Assembly (NCBI RefSeq): GCF_009725205.1
Contig: NZ_WNZY01000010.1
Span: forward strand, 62,001 to 126,000
Direction of reading: 5' to 3'
From: Paenibacillus timonensis
GTDB lineage: Bacteria; Bacillota; Bacilli; Paenibacillales; Paenibacillaceae
DNA: 64,000 nt
Below, piece by piece: positions 37,324 to 46,761 of the stretch (position 1 is the first letter of the stretch; every line of letters begins with the position of its first letter). Below the pieces are notes generated by a model. The model was given only the letters and a program-made list of their open reading frames with translations. It had not been told where the DNA came from and searched no databases. Position numbers and translations under genes: made by a program.

Positions 37324-37352
37324 TTGCCTATACAAAGATTATTCAATATAAT
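37324..37352 (+). promoter_or_regulatory. Promoter of the small HTH gene
   Basis: TTGCCT (37324-37329) and TATAAT (37347-37352) are 17 bp apart. The ATG is 35 bases further on. Confidence 0.78.
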
Positions 37353-37387
37353 AAAAGAAAAATTCAGCACTTGCGAGGGGCCTGGCA

Positions 37388-37615
37388 ATGATAAGCTATA
37401 AACCATTTCAAAAATTACTTATAGACCGAGAGATAAAGAAACATGAACTATTAAAAATGACTGGAATATCATCAGCTACAATGGCAAAATTGAACACCAA
37501 TGAATATGTCTCTCTTGAGATTATTGATAAAATCTGTACAGCATTGAATTGTCAACCTGGTGATTTGATGGAGTATATCCCTGGAAGGGAAGTGTCAGTT
37601 CAAAGAAAAGCATAA
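37388..37615 (+). CDS. Cro/C1-type HTH regulator (YozG-like)
   Basis: A 75-residue DNA-binding protein consisting of a single XRE-type helix-turn-helix (LLKMTGISSATMAKLNTNEYV) and the common ending CTALNCQPGDLMEYIP. A GAGGGG ribosome site precedes the ATG. It is divergent from the small helical protein gene with a palindrome between. It is probably the local regulator of cassette 2. No effector domain is present. Confidence 0.82.
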   Translation: MISYKPFQKLLIDREIKKHELLKMTGISSATMAKLNTNEYVSLEIIDKICTALNCQPGDLMEYIPGREVSVQRKA

Positions 37616-38004
37616 AGGAGCCCTTGTTTATGATAGTCGTTTGGGAACGGCTACAAAATATAGTTGAAAGGTCAGTCAACGTTTAGTGAACATGCGGACG
37701 GAACACAGAGAGGACGCCAATTAGGGGGTCTTTTTTTGTTTTTTTATACAAATAGAATCATGGTCAAAATAGTACCAAGAAATTGGTAATGTGGATTTGT
37801 AATAAACCGGCAAATATTGACGAAGAAAACCTCATTATGCAAGTTTTTATCAGAAGGATATACAGGCTATCCCTTCAAAAGGCTATGTAAAATATTTCTA
37901 GTCCTATAGTTAAAATTATCAAGAAATAGGAGGAATGGACTAAGCATAATCGAATAAAGTTAGTACTAGGGTATTTTCACTAATATAAGAAATGGAGGCT
38001 TACC
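37616..38004. other. Gene-free stretch before the Mrr-type nuclease gene
   Basis: About 390 nt of AT-rich sequence. A short frame at 37629 (MIVVWERLQNIVERSVNV) has no convincing support. A poly-T stretch around 37731-37747 could end the HTH transcript. A ribosome site GGAGG lies just before 38005. Confidence 0.4.
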
Positions 38005-39741
38005 ATGAGTAACAAGTACTTAAATGAGATTAGAACTAGTAATGTATTAACAACATGGAATGTAGCTGGAACTCGAATATTAAAATATTCCGTCGAAATG
38101 TACCATAAAGGCTTAAATGAACATAAACTAATTTCTGCACCGGAGCCAGATATTCTTCATAATAAGGTGGAATTGCAAGCTGAGAAATGGAATGAGAAGT
38201 GGGAAGGTATATTACATAAGAGATCTTTGAATGAAGAAAAGGAAGCTAGCATCGAAGAAGCTGCTAGAAGATCGGAAGAGGCTACTAATGATTTGAACGA
38301 AATAGATAATCTATTACTTCATACATTAGCGGTCGATGATACTGTGAATTGGGATAACTTAAAAAGAAAAGAGAAATATCCGGTAAAATCACCTTCAAAA
38401 CCAGATCAAAAAGCCAAGAGGGTTTACCCCGAGCAACCCAGAGAGGAGGCACCTATTTTTTCTTTCATTGATAAGCTTATTAAGTCAAGAAAACAAAAAA
38501 AATTACAGGAAAGTGCTAATAGATATTCAGCTCTAGTTTTGTATTGGGAGGAACAAAAAAAGTCAGTTGATGAATATAACCAATCTTTAGATCGCGAGTA
38601 TGAACACAAAGTACAGGAGTGGGAGGAGGAAGTAAAAGAGTGGGAAAGGGGCAAAAGTGAATTTCTAAAAGAACAAGAGGAGTACAACAACAAAATTGAT
38701 GAATTAAAGGATTTGTATTTTAAACATAATGTTGATTCAGTAATTGAATACTGTGACATGGTATTAAACAATTCTGAGTACCCGGAGTCTTTTCCAAAAA
38801 ACTATGAATTAGAATATAATGCTGAAACTAAAATACTTGTTGTAGAGTACCAGTTACCTTCAATAGAGTGTTTCCCAACTCTTAAGGAGGTAAAGTATGT
38901 TGCATCGAAAAAGGAGTTAAAGGAATCCTATATTTCAGAATCTCAGGTTCAGAAGATGTTCGACGAAGCCATGTATAAAATTACTCTTCGTACACTCCAT
39001 GAGATGTTTGAATCGGATGTAGCAAATGCGATAGAAGCCGTTTCATTTAATGGCTGGGTCACAGCGATCAACAAGGCGACAGGAAGAGAAGAGAACAATT
39101 GTATTTTAAGCATTCAAGTTAAGAAAAATCAATTTGTTGAAATCGATCTTGCAAATGTTGACCCAAAAGTTTGTTTTAGAAATTTGAAGGGTGTTGCTAG
39201 CAGCAAATTAAGTACCTTAACTCCAGTTCAGCCTATCTTGCAAATAAACAAGGCGGATAAACGTTTTGTAGAAAGTTATGAAGTAGCAAATCAACTCGAT
39301 GATACGACGAACCTTGCAGCTATGGATTGGGAGGACTTCGAGCACTTAATCCGGGAACTATTTGAAAAAGAGTTTCAAACCAATGGTGGTGAAGTCAAGG
39401 TAACGCAGGCGAGCAGGGATGGTGGAGTTGATGCAATAGCATTTGACCCTGATCCAATCAGAGGTGGGAAAATCATTATTCAGGCAAAGAGATATACAAA
39501 TACGGTAAGTGTATCTGCAGTAAGGGATTTATACGGGTCTGTAGTAAATGAGGGTGCAACGAAGGGAATTTTAGTCTCAACAGCAGATTACGGACCGGAC
39601 GCTTATGAGTTTGCTAAAGGCAAACCGTTGACCTTGTTAAATGGGTCTAATCTTCTGCATTTATTAGAGAAACATGGACATCATGCCAAAATTGACTTAA
39701 AAGAGGCTAAGAAAATATTAGCTGATAAAGCAAAGAGTTAG
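38005..39741 (+). CDS. Mrr-type restriction endonuclease with long coiled-coil N-terminal region
   Basis: 578 residues. The C-terminal domain (about 430-565) is a PD-(D/E)xK nuclease of the Mrr family: WEDFEHLIRELFE, GGVDAIAF with Asp476, then IIIQAKRY with Gln493-Ala-Lys495, and a GILVSTADYGPDAYEFA helix-strand end. The first 260 residues are strongly charged and coiled-coil (EWEEEVKEWERGKSEFLKEQ), perhaps a sensor or oligomerisation arm. Mrr enzymes cleave modified or foreign DNA. No methylase is nearby, so a type IV-like or abortive role is inferred. A weak hairpin (39755-39770) follows. Composition is AT-rich. Confidence 0.8.
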   Translation: MSNKYLNEIRTSNVLTTWNVAGTRILKYSVEMYHKGLNEHKLISAPEPDILHNKVELQAEKWNEKWEGILHKRSLNEEKEASIEEAARRSEEATNDLNEIDNLLLHTLAVDDTVNWDNLKRKEKYPVKSPSKPDQKAKRVYPEQPREEAPIFSFIDKLIKSRKQKKLQESANRYSALVLYWEEQKKSVDEYNQSLDREYEHKVQEWEEEVKEWERGKSEFLKEQEEYNNKIDELKDLYFKHNVDSVIEYCDMVLNNSEYPESFPKNYELEYNAETKILVVEYQLPSIECFPTLKEVKYVASKKELKESYISESQVQKMFDEAMYKITLRTLHEMFESDVANAIEAVSFNGWVTAINKATGREENNCILSIQVKKNQFVEIDLANVDPKVCFRNLKGVASSKLSTLTPVQPILQINKADKRFVESYEVANQLDDTTNLAAMDWEDFEHLIRELFEKEFQTNGGEVKVTQASRDGGVDAIAFDPDPIRGGKIIIQAKRYTNTVSVSAVRDLYGSVVNEGATKGILVSTADYGPDAYEFAKGKPLTLLNGSNLLHLLEKHGHHAKIDLKEAKKILADKAKS

Positions 39742-39886
39742 TCGTCACATAAAGGGGATCTTAAGATCCCTCTCTTAAAGCAGGTATAGTATACGCCAAA
39801 TTATTCGGAGATCGTTTTGGCTAATGGTGGTTCTTTAGATCACCCAGTAAGATTTTATGATAAAGGCATGGAAAGGAGAGTAACGC

Positions 39887-40537
39887 ATGGTTTATAAGTT
39901 ACTATCAATCTATAAGTCCGAATTGACTCTGCGGAATATTATTTTTAAGTACTTTAATTGGAGACTTATATTTCCTCATGTATTGTTCATCATAATTTCT
40001 TTTATAGTGTCACTAACCTTTGCAGCTATTTTAAAGAAACCACAATTTATCCTTTTATTCTTAGTAACACTAATTGTTTTGCCAAGCTTGTATAAGAAGA
40101 CGGAAAGCGAAAGAGACAGGATACTGAGTGAAGAGCATGAAGGATTAAATATTTCAGGTGTCAGAATGAAAAGACTTAAAAAGTTTCTAAAGGTTGAAAG
40201 TATTGATCATTCGAATGAAAAACTAAATCTATTAATAAGTTCCGTAGATAAGCAGGCCGAGGAAAGTAAAGTTCCATTTTTAGTGGGAAGAGGAGTTATG
40301 GCCGCTCTCCTAATCCCCATTTGGATACAGGGAATTGCCTGGGTACTTAATAAACAGATAGATTCTATAGAAGGGTTTGTTGTGTTCAGTACAATTTTAT
40401 TATTATTATTGATATTAGTTGCAGCGTTTTTATCTTTCTGGAAAACCTTTGTTCATGATGAAATTATTAATAGTGATTATAACAGACTAAAAACAATTTC
40501 CAATGATTTACGAGAGTATCAGTTTAAGTATAATTAA
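39887..40537 (+). CDS. Four-helix membrane protein of unknown function
   Basis: 216 residues. Two hydrophobic helices at about 27-48 and 52-68, a charged cytosolic loop (about 70-130, KKTESERDRILSEEHEGLNI), and two more at about 135-155 and 163-188, ending in a soluble tail. GAAAGGAGAG precedes the ATG. It stands alone between the Mrr-type gene and the STAND gene and ends before a hairpin terminator. Small membrane proteins in defence loci are often the toxic effector, but nothing here proves it. Confidence 0.6.
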   Translation: MVYKLLSIYKSELTLRNIIFKYFNWRLIFPHVLFIIISFIVSLTFAAILKKPQFILLFLVTLIVLPSLYKKTESERDRILSEEHEGLNISGVRMKRLKKFLKVESIDHSNEKLNLLISSVDKQAEESKVPFLVGRGVMAALLIPIWIQGIAWVLNKQIDSIEGFVVFSTILLLLLILVAAFLSFWKTFVHDEIINSDYNRLKTISNDLREYQFKYN

Positions 40538-40599
40538 GCTGCTACATGCTGATCTATTCCACTAGGTTAAAGTTAAGCTATAAAAAATTTCCAGACAAC

Positions 40600-40640
40600 A
40601 AAGACCTGACTAAGAATAAATATACTAAGGTCGGGTCTTT
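40600..40640 (+). terminator. Terminator after the membrane protein gene
   Basis: AAAGACCTGAC (40600-40610) pairs with GTCGGGTCTTT (40630-40640, one G-U), 19-nt loop, T-rich end. Confidence 0.75.
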
Positions 40641-40725
40641 GTTATAGACACAGAATGTTATGTTTAATAGATTGAAGCAATTACAATAGTAGATCATGCC
40701 CGGTAAGCATTGGAGGCAATTAATA

Positions 40726-43700
40726 ATGTCCAAGTTAACAGATATTAAGCAAAAAATCTTGCAACTTGATGGTGGGGCTTTTCAAGAGCTATGCGACGCA
40801 TATTTGTTTAAGTTGGGATATGAGAATGTGTTGTCACTCGGAGCGAGATCCGGGACCATGAAGACTACAAAGGGAATTCCCGATACATACTTTCTAGACC
40901 CTAGTGATAACTATATCTTTGTTATGTATACCACTCAGCAATCTAACATATACGAAAAAATAAAAGAAGATATTTACGATTGTTTGAATCCAGAAAAAAC
41001 AGGAATACCCATTCAAGATATTTCTGAAGTTATCTATTGCCATACTTCATCAAATTTGTCAGCTGGAAAAGACAAAGAGTTGCGCGATGTTTGCTCCGCT
41101 AGTGGTATTTTGCTTCGATTGTATGGGATAGATGAAATCGCTAGTAATATTTATACGCGATTTCATGGAATATCAAGGGACTTTTTGGGTGTATCAATAA
41201 GTACCGAGCAAATTTTTGGGGTTAATGAGTTTGTAGCCGCTTATGATTCAAATGGTATGGCCGCCCCGCTATCGACTGTTTTTCAGTTTAGAGAGAAAGA
41301 AGTAAACGAAGTCCTAACTAACATTGAGAGTGCCAAGGTAACAGTTATAACAGGGCCTGCTGGAGTAGGAAAAACACGGTTGGCTCTGGAATGTTGTCAG
41401 AAATATGCACTAGAGAATAACTATAGATTTTTTTGTATACAAAGCAATCGCCTTCCAATATATGAAGACTTAAAAGTGTACTTAGATACTCCTAATAAAT
41501 ATCTTTTATTGATCGATGATGCGAATCAAATTTCGGGATTACAACATATTCTTCAGTATCTTACAAAGTATGTTCAAGGCTACGATGTGAAAATTGTAAT
41601 TACAGTGAGGGACTATGCAAAACTAACAACAATTCAAGATATTCGAAACTTTACAATTCCAGAGATTTACACAATCAGCACGTTTTCGGATGATGAAATA
41701 AAGAAGCTTTTAGAGACTAACTTACAGATATTAAATCCAATCTATCTTGATAAGATCGTCAGAATTGCTGAGGGGAATGCAAGGCTTGCTATCATTGCGG
41801 GGAAACTTGCTATTGAAACACAGTCTTTATCCAGTATAAATGACGCAACTCAACTTTATGAAGGTTATTATGAAAAGTTTATCCAAAATAATATTTTTGA
41901 TCAGAATAGAGACTTGTGTGCTGTGGCCGGCATAATTGCTTTTCTTACAGCAATTAACCTCGAACACCTTGACAATTTGACGCCACTTCTCGATCAATTA
42001 AATATTTCTAATAGTTTGTTTGTTAAATATGCGCATCAGTTACACGATCTAGAATTAGTTGATATTTACAATAATAAAGCTGTGAAAATATCTGATCAAT
42101 GTCTCGGTAATTATCTTCTCTCATATGTATTTATGAAAAAGCGAATCATCCCTCTATCAGTTATGTTAAAAGTTTGTTTTGGAAGTCATAAGCCACGTGT
42201 AATAAATGCGGTCAACACTCTCGCTAATATTTTTGCTTCAAAGGATATGCACCAACAACTTGAGATGGAAATTAGCATAGTTTGGGATGAATTTGAAAAC
42301 TCTCAGAGCCCTTTATTTTTTGATTTTGTAAAAGTGTTCTATAGCATTAGACCTACTGAAACTCTCTTAATGCTAAAGGAAAGAATCGATTCATTGCCTC
42401 AGGGTAGTCTTGATATTAGCTCAATTGATTTTGAAAAAGAAAGTCGTAGTCATATTGTAAATGATGATGTTTTAGGTATATTAGGCGGGTTCAATGATAG
42501 CAGTGACTTGCCGCTAGCTTTGGATTTATTGTTCATGTATTACAAAAAAACACCACAAAATTTCATGGGATTTTATCATACAATTATCAACTCGTTTGGT
42601 GTAAGAAAGGAATCTCATCGTTATGACTATTGGACACAGACTCAATTAATAAGTAAATTTATCGAACATGCTGATGAATGGAAAAACAAAGAGTTAAGCA
42701 TCCTTTTTATTAAAGTTTCTGCTGAGTTTCTTAAACTGCAATTTTCACCTACTGAGGCAGGAAGAGGACATACAATCATAATGTATCAAATACCAGTTCA
42801 ATTAAGCAATGGTTCTAAAAAGTATCGCGAATTAATCTGGAATAGTTTGTTTGAATTATATAATTATGAATCAAATCAGTCGGAAATCGAGCAAATAATT
42901 AAAGAGTATGGACAATTCAGCAGGGACGGGGTTGAGAAAGAACTGGTGCAGTTTGATTCGCAGTTAATAATCCGGTTTTTTAGTCAGCTATTTTCTCCAA
43001 ACAAGCTTTCACATTGTATTATTGCAAAAGAAGTAATGGATCAACTTAAACGTATCGATCTCGACGTAAAGCCATATTTATCTGATTACCTTAATAGCTC
43101 CGATTATCTCTTTTATAAAATTTTAAAAGGTGAGCGGTACTTAGAAGAATTTGACTGGGAGAAAGAACAAGAACTCAAGAAGAATGACATCCAGGTGTTA
43201 TTATCGGACTGCACAGAAGAACGGATTCTAAAAATAATTCAAATATGTTCAATTTATGAGGATTACGATCGCAATAATGTTTGGGATATTAGTGGAGGAT
43301 TACACTTTGCCTTCATTCAACTGGCATCATATAAAAACCTTTTTTTGTATGCAGTTAATATGTATCTAGCTCATAACACACCGATCAACTTATATCCTGA
43401 CACTATAGTTAATAAGTTGTTTGAATTAGTCGGTACTGAGCAAACTTATGGAATTATTAATAATTATGAATTTGATCAGAAGAATGCCTGGCAGTTTTCT
43501 TTCTTTAAAAATCTTCCGTTTGAATCAATTTCGGAGAAAACGGTTCAACAGTTATACGATTTTTTGTCAGAGAACGAGGGGAAAATAACGTCGTCACCAT
43601 ACAGAGAAATTGAATTTCTTGATAAGTATAGGAGATTTGACGATGATGTTTTTGTAAAAGCGGGCCAAATAATTTTGAGTAAGCATGAATACTCTCCATT

Positions 43701-44478
43701 TATGTTCTCGTTGTATCTTCATTCAACGTTCAGTCCTTATGGTCATGGTACTAATCCGGACATATTAATGGATCGATTCAAAAATGATTTTAGCTTGCTA
43801 AAAGATATCTATCTTAAATTGATTTCCTATGATAAACATACAGACAGTGATGGACGATACTTAATTTATTTTATGCAGAAAGAAATTTCATTTATTGATG
43901 AATTTATTGAATTTACACAGAAGGATAAAGATGCACTTTGGAACGATGAAGGAAAACGATTATCTGCGATTTGGAATTGTGACAATTACATACAACACGC
44001 TGATTATATTTTTAAAGCTTGTAATGAAAATCTAGACAATTGGCAAATTGAGAAATATGTAGAACAGCTTTTTAAGACAAGAAAGGAATCTAAATCAACA
44101 ATTGCTCGCCAAGATGAATGGATATCACAATTTATCGAGGCCAATTTCAATAATGCCAAATTTATGAATATAATTTTCTCATCTATTTCCGAGGTTGAAT
44201 TTTCTCCGGAACGTCGGAAAAAGCATATTTTGCATTTTGTTAAGTTAAATACTGACCCGTTATTATTTGATGAAATTCAGTTAGAACCGAGAGGTTATGG
44301 CGGAGTAGGGAGCATGATTCCGTATATGGAAGCAAGAATATCATTCTTAGAGTCGTTACTTCCGGCCTTAAATGGATTGACTTATTTGAAACACAAACAA
44401 AGGATTGAACGATCAATTGAAGCATGGAGACGAAGTATTGAACGAGAACAGATTGGCGAAATTCTGCAAGATCTATAG
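40726..44478 (+). CDS. Nuclease-STAND NTPase fusion (Avs-like immune sensor candidate)
   Basis: 1250 residues from ATG 40726, nine bases after GGAGG (40712-40716); the open frame reaches ten codons further upstream without a ribosome site. Residues 8-90 look like a PD-(D/E)xK nuclease (GAFQELCDAYLFKLGYE, GIPDTYF with Asp53, YIFVMYTTQ). A P-loop NTPase of STAND type spans about 180-420, with Walker A GPAGVGKT (210-217), Walker B YLLLIDDA and a VRDYAKLTT sensor. The remaining 800 residues are helical, TPR-like. Nuclease plus STAND plus sensor repeats is the plan of antiphage Avs proteins. Very AT-rich. Specificity unknown. Confidence 0.7.
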   Translation: MSKLTDIKQKILQLDGGAFQELCDAYLFKLGYENVLSLGARSGTMKTTKGIPDTYFLDPSDNYIFVMYTTQQSNIYEKIKEDIYDCLNPEKTGIPIQDISEVIYCHTSSNLSAGKDKELRDVCSASGILLRLYGIDEIASNIYTRFHGISRDFLGVSISTEQIFGVNEFVAAYDSNGMAAPLSTVFQFREKEVNEVLTNIESAKVTVITGPAGVGKTRLALECCQKYALENNYRFFCIQSNRLPIYEDLKVYLDTPNKYLLLIDDANQISGLQHILQYLTKYVQGYDVKIVITVRDYAKLTTIQDIRNFTIPEIYTISTFSDDEIKKLLETNLQILNPIYLDKIVRIAEGNARLAIIAGKLAIETQSLSSINDATQLYEGYYEKFIQNNIFDQNRDLCAVAGIIAFLTAINLEHLDNLTPLLDQLNISNSLFVKYAHQLHDLELVDIYNNKAVKISDQCLGNYLLSYVFMKKRIIPLSVMLKVCFGSHKPRVINAVNTLANIFASKDMHQQLEMEISIVWDEFENSQSPLFFDFVKVFYSIRPTETLLMLKERIDSLPQGSLDISSIDFEKESRSHIVNDDVLGILGGFNDSSDLPLALDLLFMYYKKTPQNFMGFYHTIINSFGVRKESHRYDYWTQTQLISKFIEHADEWKNKELSILFIKVSAEFLKLQFSPTEAGRGHTIIMYQIPVQLSNGSKKYRELIWNSLFELYNYESNQSEIEQIIKEYGQFSRDGVEKELVQFDSQLIIRFFSQLFSPNKLSHCIIAKEVMDQLKRIDLDVKPYLSDYLNSSDYLFYKILKGERYLEEFDWEKEQELKKNDIQVLLSDCTEERILKIIQICSIYEDYDRNNVWDISGGLHFAFIQLASYKNLFLYAVNMYLAHNTPINLYPDTIVNKLFELVGTEQTYGIINNYEFDQKNAWQFSFFKNLPFESISEKTVQQLYDFLSENEGKITSSPYREIEFLDKYRRFDDDVFVKAGQIILSKHEYSPFMFSLYLHSTFSPYGHGTNPDILMDRFKNDFSLLKDIYLKLISYDKHTDSDGRYLIYFMQKEISFIDEFIEFTQKDKDALWNDEGKRLSAIWNCDNYIQHADYIFKACNENLDNWQIEKYVEQLFKTRKESKSTIARQDEWISQFIEANFNNAKFMNIIFSSISEVEFSPERRKKHILHFVKLNTDPLLFDEIQLEPRGYGGVGSMIPYMEARISFLESLLPALNGLTYLKHKQRIERSIEAWRRSIEREQIGEILQDL

Positions 44479-44544
44479 GAAGGGAACCCTATTACCCACC
44501 TCTTTCCGCTATAATATACCTATCACTATCCCGGAGGGCAAAGC

Positions 44545-46761
44545 ATGTCACTTCCAATCGAATTAGTAAACATATTCCGTGTAAAGCAAAAGTCCTACAA
44601 AATGGTGCTTGTGCTTGCGATGATTGATACTTGGCAGGAAACGCATGATCAGATGCTTAAGCTTGATGATGTAGCAAGACGGTTCCTGATTTACTATCAA
44701 TATAGAGATAACAGTGGGCTTGTTGTAGATGCACCACCACCTAAAGTGACTGCACGATGGGGGAGCATGAGCCTGTCCCAGGTGAGATCTCTACTCGATA
44801 CTCCAATAGAAGCGCTTCGTTCGGTTGTTGTTAAACAATCGGACGGGGCTTTTTTGACGTTTGCTGATTCATTATGGGCGCAAGGGGAAGCGGTGTTATC
44901 GGAGCTTCAGGATTATGCTAACCGTGAATTGGACCTATACCATAGCCAGCTTGGACAGGGGACAAGCTTCTCTCTTCACGAGAGCTTGGTTCATATGCTA
45001 CAAACCTATACACAAGCTAAGACTGAATCTTTTACTAATCATGCTCTAGGTGCTCTTTTCAGAAGAATATTGCCGGAGCAGCTTCGTACGCTTCCTTTTG
45101 TTTCGGAGCATATCAAAATTCAAGGTTCAGTAGGGATGGGGAACTGGGCAACCGTACCTTGGCTAGCTCTTATGGATACCCGAATTACGAAATCCACCCA
45201 ATACGGGGAATATATCGTTTACCTATTTGCTGAGGACATGAGTTCGGTCTATCTGACTTTTAACCAAGGGGTTACGAAACCTATTCAGGAACGAGGTAGA
45301 AAAGAAGGATACAAGTTCCTACAGCAAAAGGTGGCGGAAATAAGGGAAAGCCTCGATTTTCAGGGCTTCTCCAAAGATGAAAATATTCATCTCACTGAAG
45401 CAGGTTTGGGCCGTGATTACCAAGTATCGACGGTTGCCTACAAGCGGTACGATGCGTCTCATATTCCGAGCGATGATCAACTAGTAGCTGATCTAGAGCA
45501 ATTGATGACAACCTACCAAGAATACGTCGATCGGAAGCTTCAAACAGATCACGTCGATGATCCTGAATATCCTTTGGAAACGGTGGAAGAGAGCATGGAT
45601 GATGAGGCAGTTCGTGGGCGTTTGGATGGCATCCAATCGTACATTAAAAATAAAGGGTTTGCTTACTCACCTGGATTAATCGAAAACTTCTACCTCTCCC
45701 TCAAAACCAAACCTTTCGTTATCCTAGCTGGCGTATCGGGAACTGGCAAAACCAAGCTGATCAAGCTCTTTGCAGAGGCGATGGGAGCGACTTCGGAGAA
45801 TGGGCAGTTTACGTTGATTCCGGTTCGGCCGGATTGGAGTGATCCGTCGGATTTGATTGGCTACAGTGACTTGTCCGGCAAGTTCCGTCCGGGGCGTGTT
45901 ACCGAGGTATTGTTGGAGGCATCCCATAACCCAAGCAAACCTTATTTTATCTGCCTTGATGAGATGAACTTGGCGCGAGTAGAACACTATTTCAGTGATA
46001 TGCTTAGCATTCTCGAGACTCAGGAATGGCGGGATGGACGTATTGCTACCGATCCGATCATTCACCGCAGCTCACTCGTGCAGGATGAGGATCAAGAGGC
46101 TTATGGCAATCTGTCGATTCCTGAGAACGTGTATTTGATTGGGACGGTCAACATGGACGAGACGACGCATCCTTTTAGTAAAAAGGTACTCGACCGGGCG
46201 AATACGATTGAGTTCAATGATATCTTCTTGGCTCAATTTCCTGACGAGGAATCAGAGGTGGGGCAACGTCCAGCGGCCACACTAAATTCATTCCTAAGAA
46301 GTGACTATCTGCAGCTAGTAGATGCCTATCATGCGGATTCCAAAGCACTGATTACGAAGGCGACCGATACATTGGTGCGGATCAACGGCATTTTGGAGGA
46401 GATCCATGCGCATGTCGGGTTTCGGATTCGGGATGCAGTATGCTTCTATATGCTCTATAATCAGCGGTTTGGGTTGCTGGCCGAGGATGAGGCGTTGGAT
46501 CACCAATTGCTTCAGAAAATATTGCCTCGCATTCAAGGCAGCAGTGCTTCGATCCGGAGGGTTCTTCTGAACTTGATGCGGGAGTGTGTGGGTTCCTCTT
46601 TTGCCGTCAATGAGTATTTAGAGGATATGACTTCATTGTTCGAGGGGAATAAGCTCAAACCACTGCTCGATCAGGCCAAGTATCCGCGTAGTGCAAGGAA
46701 AATCGCTTCGATGTTACGGAGGCTTGAAGAAGATGGATTCACCTCTTACTGGTTATCGTAA
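44545..46761 (+). CDS. McrB-like AAA+ GTPase with MrcB_N (DUF3578) domain
   Basis: 738 residues. The central N-terminal part (about 140-340) matches the MrcB N-terminal domain (GNWATVPWLALMDTRIT, YIVYLFAEDMSSVYLTFNQG), proposed to bind modified DNA. The AAA+ domain has Walker A GVSGTGKTKL (about 396-405), Walker B YFICLDEMNLARVEHYF and GTVNMDETTHPFSKKVLDR. In McrBC systems the GTP-driven hexamer translocates and activates McrC. A CGGAGGG site precedes the ATG. It overlaps the next gene by 29 nt. GC is near the chromosomal level, unlike the AT-rich genes to its left. Confidence 0.85.
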   Translation: MSLPIELVNIFRVKQKSYKMVLVLAMIDTWQETHDQMLKLDDVARRFLIYYQYRDNSGLVVDAPPPKVTARWGSMSLSQVRSLLDTPIEALRSVVVKQSDGAFLTFADSLWAQGEAVLSELQDYANRELDLYHSQLGQGTSFSLHESLVHMLQTYTQAKTESFTNHALGALFRRILPEQLRTLPFVSEHIKIQGSVGMGNWATVPWLALMDTRITKSTQYGEYIVYLFAEDMSSVYLTFNQGVTKPIQERGRKEGYKFLQQKVAEIRESLDFQGFSKDENIHLTEAGLGRDYQVSTVAYKRYDASHIPSDDQLVADLEQLMTTYQEYVDRKLQTDHVDDPEYPLETVEESMDDEAVRGRLDGIQSYIKNKGFAYSPGLIENFYLSLKTKPFVILAGVSGTGKTKLIKLFAEAMGATSENGQFTLIPVRPDWSDPSDLIGYSDLSGKFRPGRVTEVLLEASHNPSKPYFICLDEMNLARVEHYFSDMLSILETQEWRDGRIATDPIIHRSSLVQDEDQEAYGNLSIPENVYLIGTVNMDETTHPFSKKVLDRANTIEFNDIFLAQFPDEESEVGQRPAATLNSFLRSDYLQLVDAYHADSKALITKATDTLVRINGILEEIHAHVGFRIRDAVCFYMLYNQRFGLLAEDEALDHQLLQKILPRIQGSSASIRRVLLNLMRECVGSSFAVNEYLEDMTSLFEGNKLKPLLDQAKYPRSARKIASMLRRLEEDGFTSYWLS

